Positions 35,691-44,784 of a stretch of DNA of 64,000 nt are shown here, piece after piece. The position numbers were made by a program, and so were the translations under genes. The notes beneath the pieces are model-generated. The model searched no databases. It was not told where the DNA came from and saw only the letters and a list, made by a program, of their open reading frames with translations. How positions within the stretch are numbered: the stretch's first letter is position 1; each line of letters begins with the position of its first letter. Origin of the DNA: Bacteroidota bacterium (lineage in GTDB: Bacteria > Bacteroidota > Bacteroidia > Chitinophagales > Chitinophagaceae); assembly GCA_023386555.1 (NCBI GenBank), contig JAEWJK010000013.1:1-64000 (forward strand). Reading direction: 5' to 3'.

Positions 35691-37658
35691 ATGAGTGAAG
35701 AATTAGAGATTCCTGTGGCCAGTTATGGTGCAGATAGTATCCAGGTTTTAGAAGGTTTAGAAGCGGTAAGAAAAAGACCAGCCATGTATATTGGTGATGT
35801 TGGCGTAAAAGGCTTGCACCACCTTGTTTATGAGGTTGTCGACAACTCAATTGATGAGGCTTTAGCCGGTCATTGTAAAAATATTGATGTTACCATTCAT
35901 GAGGATAATTCTATTTCTGTAAAGGATGATGGTCGTGGTATTCCAACTGCCATGCATACGAAAGAAAAGAGATCTGCTCTTGAAGTGGTAATGACTGTAT
36001 TGCATGCTGGAGGTAAGTTTGATAAAAATACTTACAAGGTTTCCGGTGGTCTGCATGGTGTGGGTGTGAGTTGTGTGAATGCATTAAGTACGAAACTGCA
36101 TGTAACGGTTCATCGTGATGGAAAAATATTTGAACAGGAATATAGCTGTGGTGCTCCTCAATATTCTGTTAGAGAAATTGGTGTAACGGAGAAAACAGGC
36201 ACAAGAGTTCACTTCTGGCCTGATCTTTCGATTTTCCAGGTGAGTGAATATTCAAAAGATATTTTAGAAGGAAGATTGAGAGAGCTTTCTTACCTGAATA
36301 AAAGAATCAACATCACCCTAACTGACCTCCGTGAAAAGAATGAAGCTGGTGATCCTTATACCAACGCATTTTACAGTGAAGGTGGTATTGTTGAGTTTGT
36401 TGAGATGCTGGATAGGAACAGCAAAAGAGTACCAATAATTGGAAAGACTTTATATTTTGAAGGTCATGATGAAAACACAAATGTTGCTGTTGAAGTAGCA
36501 ATGAGTTATAATGATGACTTCAAAGAACACATTTTCTCTTATGTAAACAACATCAACACTATTGAAGGTGGTACGCATGTTACCGGTTTCAGAAGAGCAT
36601 TAACCAGGGTCTTTAAATCTTACGGTGATAAGGAAGGTTTGTTTGAAAAAGCAAAAGTGGAAGTAGAAGGTGATGATTTCAGGGAAGGATTAAGTGCGAT
36701 CATTTCTGTTAAAGTTCCGGAACCACAGTTTGAAGGACAGACAAAAACCAAGCTTGGAAATAGTGAAGTTTCTGGTGTTGTTGATCAAACTGTAAGCAGA
36801 ATTTTACAGGCTTACCTAGAAGAAAATCCAAAAGAGGCAAAGAATGTTATTTCCAAAATTGTTTTGGCTGCACAGGCAAGAGTAGCTGCTAAAAAAGCAA
36901 GAGAACTTGTACAAAGGAAAACAGTTTTAAGTGGTGGTGGATTGCCGGGTAAATTAGCTGATTGTTCAGAAAGAGATCCTGAAAAGTGCGAATTGTATTT
37001 AGTGGAAGGAGATTCAGCAGGTGGTACGGCAAAACAAGGTCGTGACAGAAGTTACCAGGCTATTCTTCCTTTACGTGGTAAGATTTTGAACGTAGAGAAA
37101 GCAATGGAACATAAAATATATGAGAATGAAGAGATTAGGAATATGTACACAGCTTTGGGTGTAACTGTAGGAACACCTGAAGATCCAAAAGCATTGAACC
37201 TTGCAAAGCTTCGTTATCATAAGCTCATCATCATGACCGATGCTGATGTGGATGGTTCTCATATTGCCACATTGATATTAACCTTCATTTTCCGTTATAT
37301 GACTGAATTGGTTGAACAGGGATATGTTTATATCGCACAGCCACCATTATATCTTGTATCGAAAGGCAAGAACCAGGAATATGCTTATAACGAAGAGCAA
37401 CGTAAAGGATTAGTTGAGAAATTAGGTGGAGGAAAAGAAGACAGTGTAACCATTCAGCGATACAAAGGTTTGGGTGAGATGAATGCTGATCAGCTTTGGG
37501 AAACAACAATGGACCCTGCTAGAAGAACATTGAAACAGGTTACCATTGAAAGTGCTGCAGAAGCAGATAGAATTTTCAGCATGTTAATGGGTGATGAAGT
37601 TGCACCAAGAAGAGAGTTTATTGAAAGTCATGCAAAGTATGCAAGGATAGATGTGTAA
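35691..37658 (+). CDS. gyrB: DNA gyrase subunit B
   Basis: A 655-residue type IIA topoisomerase ATPase subunit. The GHKL ATP site shows in EVVDNSIDEALAGHC, DDGRGIPTAMH and SGGLHGVGVSCVNALS within the first 130 residues. The transducer domain follows. The TOPRIM domain has VEGDSAGGTAKQGRDRS and TDADVDGSHIATL, and the C-terminal GyrB segment has QRYKGLGEMNADQLWETTMD. It introduces negative supercoils with GyrA. The length is typical of Bacteroidota GyrB without the long insert of enterobacteria. The gene is monocistronic, with a terminator 24 bases after the stop. Confidence 0.98.
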   Translation: MSEELEIPVASYGADSIQVLEGLEAVRKRPAMYIGDVGVKGLHHLVYEVVDNSIDEALAGHCKNIDVTIHEDNSISVKDDGRGIPTAMHTKEKRSALEVVMTVLHAGGKFDKNTYKVSGGLHGVGVSCVNALSTKLHVTVHRDGKIFEQEYSCGAPQYSVREIGVTEKTGTRVHFWPDLSIFQVSEYSKDILEGRLRELSYLNKRINITLTDLREKNEAGDPYTNAFYSEGGIVEFVEMLDRNSKRVPIIGKTLYFEGHDENTNVAVEVAMSYNDDFKEHIFSYVNNINTIEGGTHVTGFRRALTRVFKSYGDKEGLFEKAKVEVEGDDFREGLSAIISVKVPEPQFEGQTKTKLGNSEVSGVVDQTVSRILQAYLEENPKEAKNVISKIVLAAQARVAAKKARELVQRKTVLSGGGLPGKLADCSERDPEKCELYLVEGDSAGGTAKQGRDRSYQAILPLRGKILNVEKAMEHKIYENEEIRNMYTALGVTVGTPEDPKALNLAKLRYHKLIIMTDADVDGSHIATLILTFIFRYMTELVEQGYVYIAQPPLYLVSKGKNQEYAYNEEQRKGLVEKLGGGKEDSVTIQRYKGLGEMNADQLWETTMDPARRTLKQVTIESAAEADRIFSMLMGDEVAPRREFIESHAKYARIDV

Positions 37659-37681
37659 AGCACAAATCACAATAAAGTAAA

Positions 37682-37710
37682 AGCAGGATGTAATTATCCT
37701 GCTTTTTTTA
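37682..37710 (+). terminator. Rho-independent terminator after gyrB
   Basis: AGCAGGAT and ATCCTGCT form an 8-base-pair stem around GTAATT, followed by seven T. It lies 24 bases past the gyrB stop codon. Confidence 0.9.
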
Positions 37711-37839
37711 TGAGCGGTTATAAAAGATTTTGATTTTTTAATGAATGGTTAAAGTACATCATCAACTTATTCACATAGATATTTTCTTATACGTAACATA
37801 TTTCTTTTGCATCCATTATAAACTTAAAAAACCCTTTTT

Positions 37840-38358
37840 ATGAAAAGACTTGTTTTAATTGTAGCTCTGGGAGCTTTCGGATTTTCTGCTTCAGCCCAAA
37901 ACACTGACGACAAAAAAGCATCTACCGGTACTACTTTAAGTATAGGTGTGGAAGCAGCTTATCCTTTTGGAAAACTTGGTGATGTTTCTAGCTTTGGCTT
38001 GGGTGGTAGCGCAAAAGTTGCAATACCTGCCGGACCAGGTGCAGTTACTTTATCAGGTGGTTACGTTAATTTCTTTGGTAAAGAAATCGGTAACACAGGT
38101 GTAAAATTCGCTAACACTTACCTCATTCCACTTAAAGCAGGATACCGTTTCAATTTAGGTGAAAGCGGATTCAATTTTGAACCACAGGCTGGTTATTCAG
38201 TAGGAAAAGGTAGCAGTGGTGGATTTACTTACGCTGGAAACCTTGGTTATATGATCAATAACCAGATTGATATTTCTGCACGTTATGAAGGCATTTCAAA
38301 AAGTGGCACTACTATGTCTTTTGTCGGTTTGAGGCTAGCCTACAATTTCGGACTATAA
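37840..38358 (+). CDS. Small outer membrane beta-barrel protein
   Basis: A 172-residue secreted protein with a signal peptide (MKRLVLIVALGAFGFSASAQ) and alternating hydrophobic strands ending in FVGLRLAYNFGL, the aromatic-ended beta-signal of an outer membrane barrel. The length allows eight strands, as in the OmpX/OmpW-like group. Glycine-rich turns are frequent. It stands alone with a long 5' region (37711-37839) after the gyrB terminator and its own terminator after the stop. The substrate or role cannot be read from the sequence. Confidence 0.78.
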   Translation: MKRLVLIVALGAFGFSASAQNTDDKKASTGTTLSIGVEAAYPFGKLGDVSSFGLGGSAKVAIPAGPGAVTLSGGYVNFFGKEIGNTGVKFANTYLIPLKAGYRFNLGESGFNFEPQAGYSVGKGSSGGFTYAGNLGYMINNQIDISARYEGISKSGTTMSFVGLRLAYNFGL

Positions 38359-38385
38359 AAACTAACAGTTAAAAAAAGAAGTATT

Positions 38386-38413
38386 AAATCCCGCTTTTGC
38401 GGGATTTTATTTT
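38386..38413. terminator. Bidirectional terminator between barrel protein and permease genes
   Basis: AAATCCCGC and GCGGGATTT pair around TTTT. A T-rich run follows on the plus strand, and on the minus strand AATACTTC with Ts follows more weakly. The hairpin overlaps the last codons of the convergent permease gene. Confidence 0.8.
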
Positions 38414-39738
38414 TCAGCATGTCTCATTCTTTTAATGATAAAGTAAAGACAGAAGAATAAAATAAAAGCCGCAGTTCCCAGTAAAGCATATTCAGGATTT
38501 GTAATAGCAATGATCACCCCGATAAAAATATATGCTACAACAAATATGATAGGCAATAAAGGGTATAGCTTCATTGTATAGATCCCTGTTCCATTAAGAT
38601 GTTTTGTTCTTTTACGCAACATAAAAATTGTGGCAGCAGATGTTGCCATACCAATAGAATCTAGAAAGATAGAGAAGCTGAGAATCTTATCGAAAGTGTC
38701 AGCGAAAAAAAGTACGATCACACACATTAATGCAAATACCGTGAGGCTTACTGTTAGAACATCCCTGCTTTCCTGCTTTCGTTTAAAAACAGCTGGTAGT
38801 ATACCATCATCACTCATGGCATACATTACTCTGGGATTACTCAACATCGTAACATTTACATATCCCAACACTGCTATAAAAAGTAAAATGGATGCAACAT
38901 TCCTTCCGGTTTCGCCAAACATTTTCTCGGCGATAATTGAAGCAATACCGGAGGTTTCTTTCAATTCGTTAAAACCGATCACTTTATAATAGGCATAACT
39001 TGTACACAGGTACAAGCCGATGATAATTGAAATGCCGATAAAAATTCCTTTAGGTATATTCTTTTGCGGTTGATGAATCTCTTCACCAAAATTGATTGTT
39101 TGCTGGTAACCCCCATACGTAAAAGATGTTGCTTTAAGTGCCACACCAAATGAGAGTACGATCGTCCAAAGGCTCACATCTTTAATTGGAACCACCGGTT
39201 GAGGATTAGTGCTGTAAATTGACGGGAAAAACAAAGAACTTATCAGCACAACAAGCATCGCAATCTTTATAAGCATGATCACATTCTGTGTTCTTGAACT
39301 CATTCGTAATCCCATCATATTAATTCCATAGAAAACAATTATAGCAGACATTGCTACGAGGGATTGTACAAGATTTGAAGGATCCAAAAATATCAGTTGG
39401 CAGATATATTCACTTCCTATCAAAGCCACACCACTTACCGATGCTGCATTCGAAATAAGAATAATGCAATTAATAGCAAATGCAATGGAAGGATGATAGG
39501 CATAAGAAAAAACTTTATAATACCCACCAGTGATTGGATAACGAGAGCCAATTTCTGCATAGGTAAGAGCACCACAGAATGCAACTAGACCACCAACGAT
39601 CCATGCTCCAAAAAATATAGTTGGATTGAGTGCAGCAGCTGCAGCATCTCTTGACGTACGAAAAATACCCATTCCGATCACAAGACCGACAACGATCATT
39701 GTTAGTGAAAATAATCCCAGTTTTGGTTTCGATGACAT
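38407..39738 (-). CDS. APC-superfamily amino acid permease
   Basis: A 443-residue transporter with about twelve hydrophobic helices. The N-terminus (LGLFSLTMIVVGLVIGMGIF) holds the GxGIF-like first-helix motif of APC permeases, and FCGALTYAEIGSRYPITGG in helix 2 is a family signature. SFGVALKATSFTYGGYQQTINFGEEI near residue 200 is the usual helix 6 region. It probably carries amino acids or related compounds with protons. The gene is isolated; no enzyme beside it hints at a substrate. The ATG at 39738 starts right at the family N-terminus. Confidence 0.9.
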   Translation of the reverse strand: MSSKPKLGLFSLTMIVVGLVIGMGIFRTSRDAAAAALNPTIFFGAWIVGGLVAFCGALTYAEIGSRYPITGGYYKVFSYAYHPSIAFAINCIILISNAASVSGVALIGSEYICQLIFLDPSNLVQSLVAMSAIIVFYGINMMGLRMSSRTQNVIMLIKIAMLVVLISSLFFPSIYSTNPQPVVPIKDVSLWTIVLSFGVALKATSFTYGGYQQTINFGEEIHQPQKNIPKGIFIGISIIIGLYLCTSYAYYKVIGFNELKETSGIASIIAEKMFGETGRNVASILLFIAVLGYVNVTMLSNPRVMYAMSDDGILPAVFKRKQESRDVLTVSLTVFALMCVIVLFFADTFDKILSFSIFLDSIGMATSAATIFMLRKRTKHLNGTGIYTMKLYPLLPIIFVVAYIFIGVIIAITNPEYALLGTAAFILFFCLYFIIKRMRHAEK

Positions 39739-39895
39739 GCTTTCAGTTAAGGTTTAAATGTAATAAGAAATCATCGTTGCGGTTAAGAAATGTACACAGG
39801 CAGGTGGAAAACAAAATTTAAGTTACGATACTGAGTTTTTACATTTGCAGCAGATCTGGTTTCGATGATGAGTTTGTTCAGTTAAGATCTGAACG

Positions 39896-39922
39896 TTGAA
39901 GTGAGTGACACAACAGACGATG
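39896..39922 (+). repeat. Interspersed intergenic repeat, copy C (GTGACAC type)
   Basis: TTGAAGTGAGTGACACAAC followed by AGACGATG. It is the best extended copy, preceded by CTGAACG as in the 48404 copy. It sits directly upstream of the cobalamin riboswitch in the 500-base gap between the permease gene and the BtuB-like gene. Confidence 0.75.
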
Positions 39923-39926
39923 AGTA

Positions 39927-40160
39927 TGGTTGTGAAGCTTGGTACCTAAAATTCATCAGAGATTAAAGGGAAATCGGTTAAAGTCCGATGCTATCCCCGT
40001 AGCTGTAAGCTTTGTGAATTATGAACATTGCATTCTGATTCATTTTCTGCTGAAATAAACCACTGTTTTTATAATGGGAAGGTTCAGCAATAAAGCAAGC
40101 CAGAAGACCTGCCAGAACTACAATTTTATCACTGAGCTTTCGGGTGAGAAGCCGGAGATG
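39927..40160 (+). ncRNA. Cobalamin (B12) riboswitch
   Basis: The gap before the BtuB-like gene holds the conserved core of the adenosylcobalamin riboswitch. AAAGGGAAATCGGTTAAAG is at 39965, TCCGATGCTATCCCCGTAGC next (39984 on), CTGTAAG at 40003 and the B12 box AGCCAGAAGACCTGCC at 40098. Downstream, CTTTCGGGTGAGAAG at 40137 matches the usual 3' hairpin of Bacteroidota members. When B12 is bound the RNA lowers expression of uptake genes. The outer ends given are approximate, and no strong terminator follows, so control may be at translation. Confidence 0.93.
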
Positions 40161-40234
40161 CATTGTTCTGCTGCAGGAGAACATTTCATTTCTATTCTTT
40201 CATTGACGGAGGTTCATAAACAAACTAATTGCTT

Positions 40235-42172
40235 ATGAACAGGAAAATTTTTTCAATTGCACTGATGGCTGTTTCTGTAACAGCATCTTCACAACAGGAT
40301 TCTACAAAGACAAAAGAATTGGATGCAGTAACGGTTACTGCTAACAAGATCGAACAAAAGCAAAGTACTACCGGTAAGGTGATTACTGTTATTACAAAAG
40401 AACAGTTAGAGAAAAGCTCAGGCAAAACGGTGTCGCAAATTTTAAATGAGCAGGCAGGTATTGTCATCAATGGTGCTTATAATGCTGCAGGAAGTGTACA
40501 GACAGTGTACATGAGAGGTGCTTCACCAGGAAGAGTTTTGATATTGATGGATGGCATACCTGTTAACGATCCTTCATTCATCAATAACGAATACGACATG
40601 AACTTCTTTTCCATTAATGAAGTGGAAAGAATCGAAGTATGCAGAGGTGCCCAATCAACTTTATATGGAAGTGACGCCGTTGCAGGTGTGATAAATATTA
40701 TTACTATAAACAAAGACGTTAATAAGCCTCTCAATGTAAAAGCCACAGCAGCATACGGAAGTTTTAATACTTTCAAAGGCAATGTTCAGTTGTATGGAAA
40801 ACAAAATAAGTTTACTTATAATCTCAGGTATGCAAGGTTAAGTACTAATGGTTTTTCTTCTGCTTATGATAGTAGTGGGAAAGGAGGTTTTGAAAATGAT
40901 GCTTATAAAGGAAATGTAGCAAGTGCCAGTTTACAATACCAGTTAAATAGACAGATTTCTTTCAGGGGTTTTACTCAATATAGTGGCTATAGATCAGATA
41001 TAGATGCATCAATTTTTACTGATGAGAAAGATTATTTCATAGATAATAGTGCACATACCAGTGGACTTTCATTCAACTATAAAGGAGAAAAAATTACGGT
41101 CACGGCGAACTATCAATATGCTGACCTGGAGAGAAGTTATCTGAATGATAGTGGATTTATTGCAGGATTTACCCGGTATGAAAGCAATGCCTATAAAGGA
41201 AGAACACAGTTTGCAGAAATTTTTGCAAGTATAAATCTTGGAGGTGGATTTACCTTATTGCAGGGAGGAGACTACAGATATGGTTTAATGAATAACGATT
41301 ATTTATCCATCAGTTCTTTCGGACCATACTCGAGTACCTTCAAAGATACTTCTGTTAGCCAAGCTTCTTTATATGCTTCACTAATGTTTGGTAGCGTAGA
41401 TAAAAAATTCAATGCAGAAATTGGTGGCAGAATGAATGTGCATAGCCGGTATGGAAGTAATCATACTTACACCTTTAATCCTTCCTATAAAATCAATGAT
41501 AACTACAGAATATTTGGAAGTATAGCAAGCGGATTCAAGGCTCCTTCTATTTACCAGATATATGATAAAAATGTTGGCAATAGAGATTTGAAAGCAGAGA
41601 AATCAGTTAACTACGAAATCGGTTTTAGCCAACACCATAATAAGATCAACAGCAGGTTGGTGTATTTCTACAGAACAATAAAAGATGGTGTGGATTTTAA
41701 TTATGTTACTTTCAGGTATTTCAATTTCGTTAAACAAATTGTGAGAGGATTAGAGTATGAGATAAAATTACAACCTGTTGAAAAACTCGACATCACTGCT
41801 AACTATACATTCCTTTCATCAACTGAAACAACACAAAGCAGGGTAACATTCAAAGACACATCCTATTCATATTTACTAAGAAGACCACGACACAATATTA
41901 ATGTTGTGGTAGGCTATCAGTTTACGGAGGGTTTATTTGCAAGTATTACCGGGAAATATGTTGGCAATAGAAATGATGTTGGTGGATATATGAAGTCTGA
42001 TGTTGGCTTAAAAGATTATTACATGCTGAACATGTATGTAGAATATAAATTAAAGAAGCACCTTAAGTTTTTTGCAGATGCTCAGAATATTACTAACAAT
42101 AAGTTCTTCGATATACGAGGATATAATGCAACACCATTTATGATAACTGGTGGAGCAACATTTACCTTATAG
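40235..42172 (+). CDS. btuB: BtuB-like TonB-dependent receptor for cobalamin
   Basis: A 645-residue TonB-dependent receptor, started at ATG 40235 to give a signal peptide (MNRKIFSIALMAVSVTASSQ); TTG 40229 is less likely. It has a TonB box-like region (KELDAVTVTANKIEQ), a plug of about 110 residues (INGAYNAAGSVQTVYMRGAS, VERIEVCRGAQSTLYGSDAV) and a barrel closed by MITGGATFTL. The size matches BtuB and it lacks the extra N-terminal domain of the other receptors in the window. The B12 riboswitch directly upstream makes corrinoid uptake the likely job. A terminator follows the stop. Confidence 0.92.
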   Translation: MNRKIFSIALMAVSVTASSQQDSTKTKELDAVTVTANKIEQKQSTTGKVITVITKEQLEKSSGKTVSQILNEQAGIVINGAYNAAGSVQTVYMRGASPGRVLILMDGIPVNDPSFINNEYDMNFFSINEVERIEVCRGAQSTLYGSDAVAGVINIITINKDVNKPLNVKATAAYGSFNTFKGNVQLYGKQNKFTYNLRYARLSTNGFSSAYDSSGKGGFENDAYKGNVASASLQYQLNRQISFRGFTQYSGYRSDIDASIFTDEKDYFIDNSAHTSGLSFNYKGEKITVTANYQYADLERSYLNDSGFIAGFTRYESNAYKGRTQFAEIFASINLGGGFTLLQGGDYRYGLMNNDYLSISSFGPYSSTFKDTSVSQASLYASLMFGSVDKKFNAEIGGRMNVHSRYGSNHTYTFNPSYKINDNYRIFGSIASGFKAPSIYQIYDKNVGNRDLKAEKSVNYEIGFSQHHNKINSRLVYFYRTIKDGVDFNYVTFRYFNFVKQIVRGLEYEIKLQPVEKLDITANYTFLSSTETTQSRVTFKDTSYSYLLRRPRHNINVVVGYQFTEGLFASITGKYVGNRNDVGGYMKSDVGLKDYYMLNMYVEYKLKKHLKFFADAQNITNNKFFDIRGYNATPFMITGGATFTL

Positions 42173-42193
42173 TTATTAATAAATAATTATTGA

Positions 42194-42220
42194 AACCGGT
42201 CTGCAGGCCGGTTTTTTTTA
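42194..42220. terminator. Terminator between btuB and the carotenoid operon
   Basis: AACCGG and CCGGTT pair around a short loop, followed by eight T on the plus strand. It ends btuB transcription and overlaps the stop of the convergent crtY gene; on the minus strand the tail is less T-rich. Confidence 0.82.
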
Positions 42221-43357
42221 TTTCAACACTTCCTGTAATCCTGCTTTTATAAAAGAGAAGGAAGTAAGGCTTGTTATGATTTTTAGATCTTCTGCCATTG
42301 AACTTTCATTATCCAAAAATCTAAATATTGTTTCGGGCTTATTAGATGCAAATATTCTGGAGAATATTTCAGCTCCTTTTTGAGGATGATGAGTCAACAC
42401 ATTCAGAAAAACTGAATCATAGAAGTGATATTTCTTTGAAGAAAGATCAGCATTTGGTAGTTCATTAAAAACAAGTCTTTTAACCAATTCATCTGAATGT
42501 TTTTGAATGAACTGAAATGCGTAACCGCTGCTGGGTTTTACTCTACCTCCTGCTGTTCCGATATTAATGATATTACCTGTGGAACTGAATTTTTTGTTAG
42601 TCATGGGAATGATGCCAAACTCGCTATGTTCAATGGCATATTCATTAATGTTTAATTGTGATGTTATGTAAAGTTTGAGCTGCTCATTATATTCTTCCTG
42701 TTGAAGTAATGATTCTGTGAACAAAGTATATTCAACCAAAGCTTCTGTTGCAGATACAGGCATCACATAAAAGAAAGCTGTTCCATTTTTTTGATCTGTT
42801 CTGAAGTCCATTAATGTGGCATTATCAGGATCGAAACAAGATTTTTGTGTCTTGATTTTCCATCCTTTGAAATGTTGAAGCAAGAGAAAGTTTCCTTTTT
42901 CAGCCTTTACATCTTCGAAGAGGATACTGTTGAAAAGATGATCACAATATATTTTAGTGTTGTCAAATTCCACATAAGCTTTATTGTCTTCATTACCTAT
43001 GGAACTTATGTCACGGTATTCAATGGTTACATTATTATGCTTTGCAATTTCTTTAAAACAATATTCGTAGAAGTCTATTCCCCTTATCATTTTATAGCTA
43101 TATGGAGAAATAGGAGTTGTTCTCTCAACTGAAGTGGAATAAAAGTTTAAATAATTCCAATGATGATGAACGATTGGTTCAAAAAAGCCAGGTTTATTTT
43201 CCCAGAAACACCAGGTTCTATCGTTTTCATTTTTGGGAGTTTTATCAATAAGCAGAATGGACTTATGTTTTAACTGTGGCTGCTGTAAAATACGAAGCAA
43301 TAAACTTAAACCAGAACAACCGGCACCGGCAATGATATAATCGTAGAATGTCTTCAA
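42218..43357 (-). CDS. crtY: Lycopene cyclase, CrtY type
   Basis: A 379-residue flavoprotein of the lycopene cyclase family. The FAD-binding IIAGAGCSGLSLLLRIL is at the N-terminus, and NDRTWCFWE near residue 46 and TAGGRVKPSSGYAF near 265 are family signatures. It closes both ends of lycopene to make beta-carotene. The start is TTG at 43357, placing the dinucleotide fold at residue 8. It is the last gene of the sig-crtI-crtB-crtZ-crtY run. The 78-base gap to crtZ is the widest in the operon and contains an interspersed repeat. Confidence 0.92.
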   Translation of the reverse strand: MKTFYDYIIAGAGCSGLSLLLRILQQPQLKHKSILLIDKTPKNENDRTWCFWENKPGFFEPIVHHHWNYLNFYSTSVERTTPISPYSYKMIRGIDFYEYCFKEIAKHNNVTIEYRDISSIGNEDNKAYVEFDNTKIYCDHLFNSILFEDVKAEKGNFLLLQHFKGWKIKTQKSCFDPDNATLMDFRTDQKNGTAFFYVMPVSATEALVEYTLFTESLLQQEEYNEQLKLYITSQLNINEYAIEHSEFGIIPMTNKKFSSTGNIINIGTAGGRVKPSSGYAFQFIQKHSDELVKRLVFNELPNADLSSKKYHFYDSVFLNVLTHHPQKGAEIFSRIFASNKPETIFRFLDNESSMAEDLKIITSLTSFSFIKAGLQEVLK

Positions 43358-43394
43358 GAAGGTAATAAAAAGATGAAGTTAGTTCAGAAAGTAA

Positions 43395-43417
43395 AAGTGT
43401 GCGACGCAACGAAGATG
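43395..43417 (+). repeat. Interspersed intergenic repeat, copy D (GCGACGC type)
   Basis: AAGTGTGCGACGCAAC followed by GAAGATG. Compared with the GTGACAC type it differs at three positions, two of which restore pairing of the inner palindrome. It is inserted between crtY and crtZ inside the carotenoid operon. Confidence 0.65.
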
Positions 43418-43435
43418 AAAAAGTTATACTGCTGG

Positions 43436-43918
43436 CTAACCCATATTTTTCTTTGCCATAGCTTCATCTTTCTTTACCTTTTGCCAATACTTTTTTGCTA
43501 CGTACAACATACCAAAACTTTCTCCCTCCTCTTTACCCAGATGTTTATGATGCATTTTATGTGCCCAGCGAATTACTCGAACATACCTGTTATTGCTGCG
43601 TGTAAACCATTTAAATCTTTGATGAATGATCACTTCATGCACCAAAAAATAAGCAGCACCATATAGCATAACACCAAGGCCAATACTTACACTCCAATAA
43701 TTTCCATATATCTTTCCAAGTAAAATGCTTAGGAAACTTGGAATCGCAAATATTAGAAAGAAAGCATCGTTCTTTTCAAAAAAACCGGGACCTTTCTGAT
43801 GATGATCTTCGTGCAGATACCACAAAAAACCATGCATAACATATTTGTGTGTTAACCAGGTAACACCTTCCATTGCAATAAAGGTTAGCAGCGTAACTAA
43901 AACATACCACACAATCAT
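43436..43918 (-). CDS. crtZ: Beta-carotene hydroxylase, CrtZ type
   Basis: A 160-residue membrane diiron hydroxylase. All four histidine clusters are present: H24-x4-H29, H36-x2-H39-H40, H94-x4-H99 and H120-x2-H123-H124. Hydrophobic helices lie at about 3-18, 52-70 and 76-93. It adds hydroxyls at C3 and C3' of beta-carotene, giving cryptoxanthin and zeaxanthin. It starts 12 bases after the crtB stop, within the operon. Length is normal for CrtZ. Confidence 0.94.
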   Translation of the reverse strand: MIVWYVLVTLLTFIAMEGVTWLTHKYVMHGFLWYLHEDHHQKGPGFFEKNDAFFLIFAIPSFLSILLGKIYGNYWSVSIGLGVMLYGAAYFLVHEVIIHQRFKWFTRSNNRYVRVIRWAHKMHHKHLGKEEGESFGMLYVAKKYWQKVKKDEAMAKKNMG

Positions 43919-43930
43919 AACTTCAATTTA

Positions 43931-44773
43931 CTACAACAAATTTAGCTGACTTCTTAATCCAGCTTTCGCCACAATAAAAAACTTATTATGGTCTGCTATA
44001 CGAACACGTTTTTCCAGAATGGTAGCAGATTGTAACCTTTTAATTTTCTTGAACAAGGCAACATAATATTTATAAGCAACATATACACCTAACCTTGCCT
44101 TTAATGGTAGCTGTACAATTCCTTTGAAAGCATGATCAAAATCTTTTTGAATATCGGCTTCAATTGATAATTTATCCTTTTCACTAAATTGGTTAAAGTC
44201 ACATCCAGGGAAATACATTCTTCCTAATTGTTCTGCATCAGCTTTAATGTCCCGTAGAAAATTTACTTTCTGGAAGGCAGCTCCAAGACTTTTAGCAAAA
44301 GGTTTTAATGAGTTATATCTTTCATTGTCATTTTCACAAAACACCTTCAAACACATTAACCCAACTACTTCTGCACTGCCATAAATATATTCTGCATAAC
44401 CAGACCTGTCATACACCGTTTTATTTAGGTCAAGTTCCATGCTATGAAGAAAAGCATCAATTAATCCCTGGTCGATCGAATATTGATGTACAGTCTGCTG
44501 GAAACTGTTTAATATCGGATTCAAACTGATCCTTCTTTCTATTGCCTCTTGTGTTGATTGTTCAAACTGCGTTAAGAGGTATTGCTTATCGTGAGAATGA
44601 AATGTATCAACAATCTCGTCAGCCAATCTTACGAAGCCGTAAATATTGTGAATGGGTTGCTGAAGATCTTTATGCAATAACTTAACTGCTGAAGCAAAAG
44701 AAGTACTGTACAACTGTGTTGTTTTTTTACTGCATTGTTTGCTTAACGTGTTAAATAATTCAATGTTTGTCAT
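43931..44773 (-). CDS. crtB: Phytoene synthase
   Basis: A 280-residue trans-isoprenyl diphosphate synthase of the squalene/phytoene family. The two aspartate motifs are D52-EIV-D56 (RLADEIVDTF) and D175-IKA-D179 (VNFLRDIKADAEQLGR). It joins two geranylgeranyl diphosphates to phytoene, the first committed carotenoid step. It starts 11 bases after crtI. No geranylgeranyl diphosphate synthase is in the window, so that enzyme must be encoded elsewhere. Confidence 0.95.
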   Translation of the reverse strand: MTNIELFNTLSKQCSKKTTQLYSTSFASAVKLLHKDLQQPIHNIYGFVRLADEIVDTFHSHDKQYLLTQFEQSTQEAIERRISLNPILNSFQQTVHQYSIDQGLIDAFLHSMELDLNKTVYDRSGYAEYIYGSAEVVGLMCLKVFCENDNERYNSLKPFAKSLGAAFQKVNFLRDIKADAEQLGRMYFPGCDFNQFSEKDKLSIEADIQKDFDHAFKGIVQLPLKARLGVYVAYKYYVALFKKIKRLQSATILEKRVRIADHNKFFIVAKAGLRSQLNLL

Positions 44774-44784
44774 CTGTTATTGCA

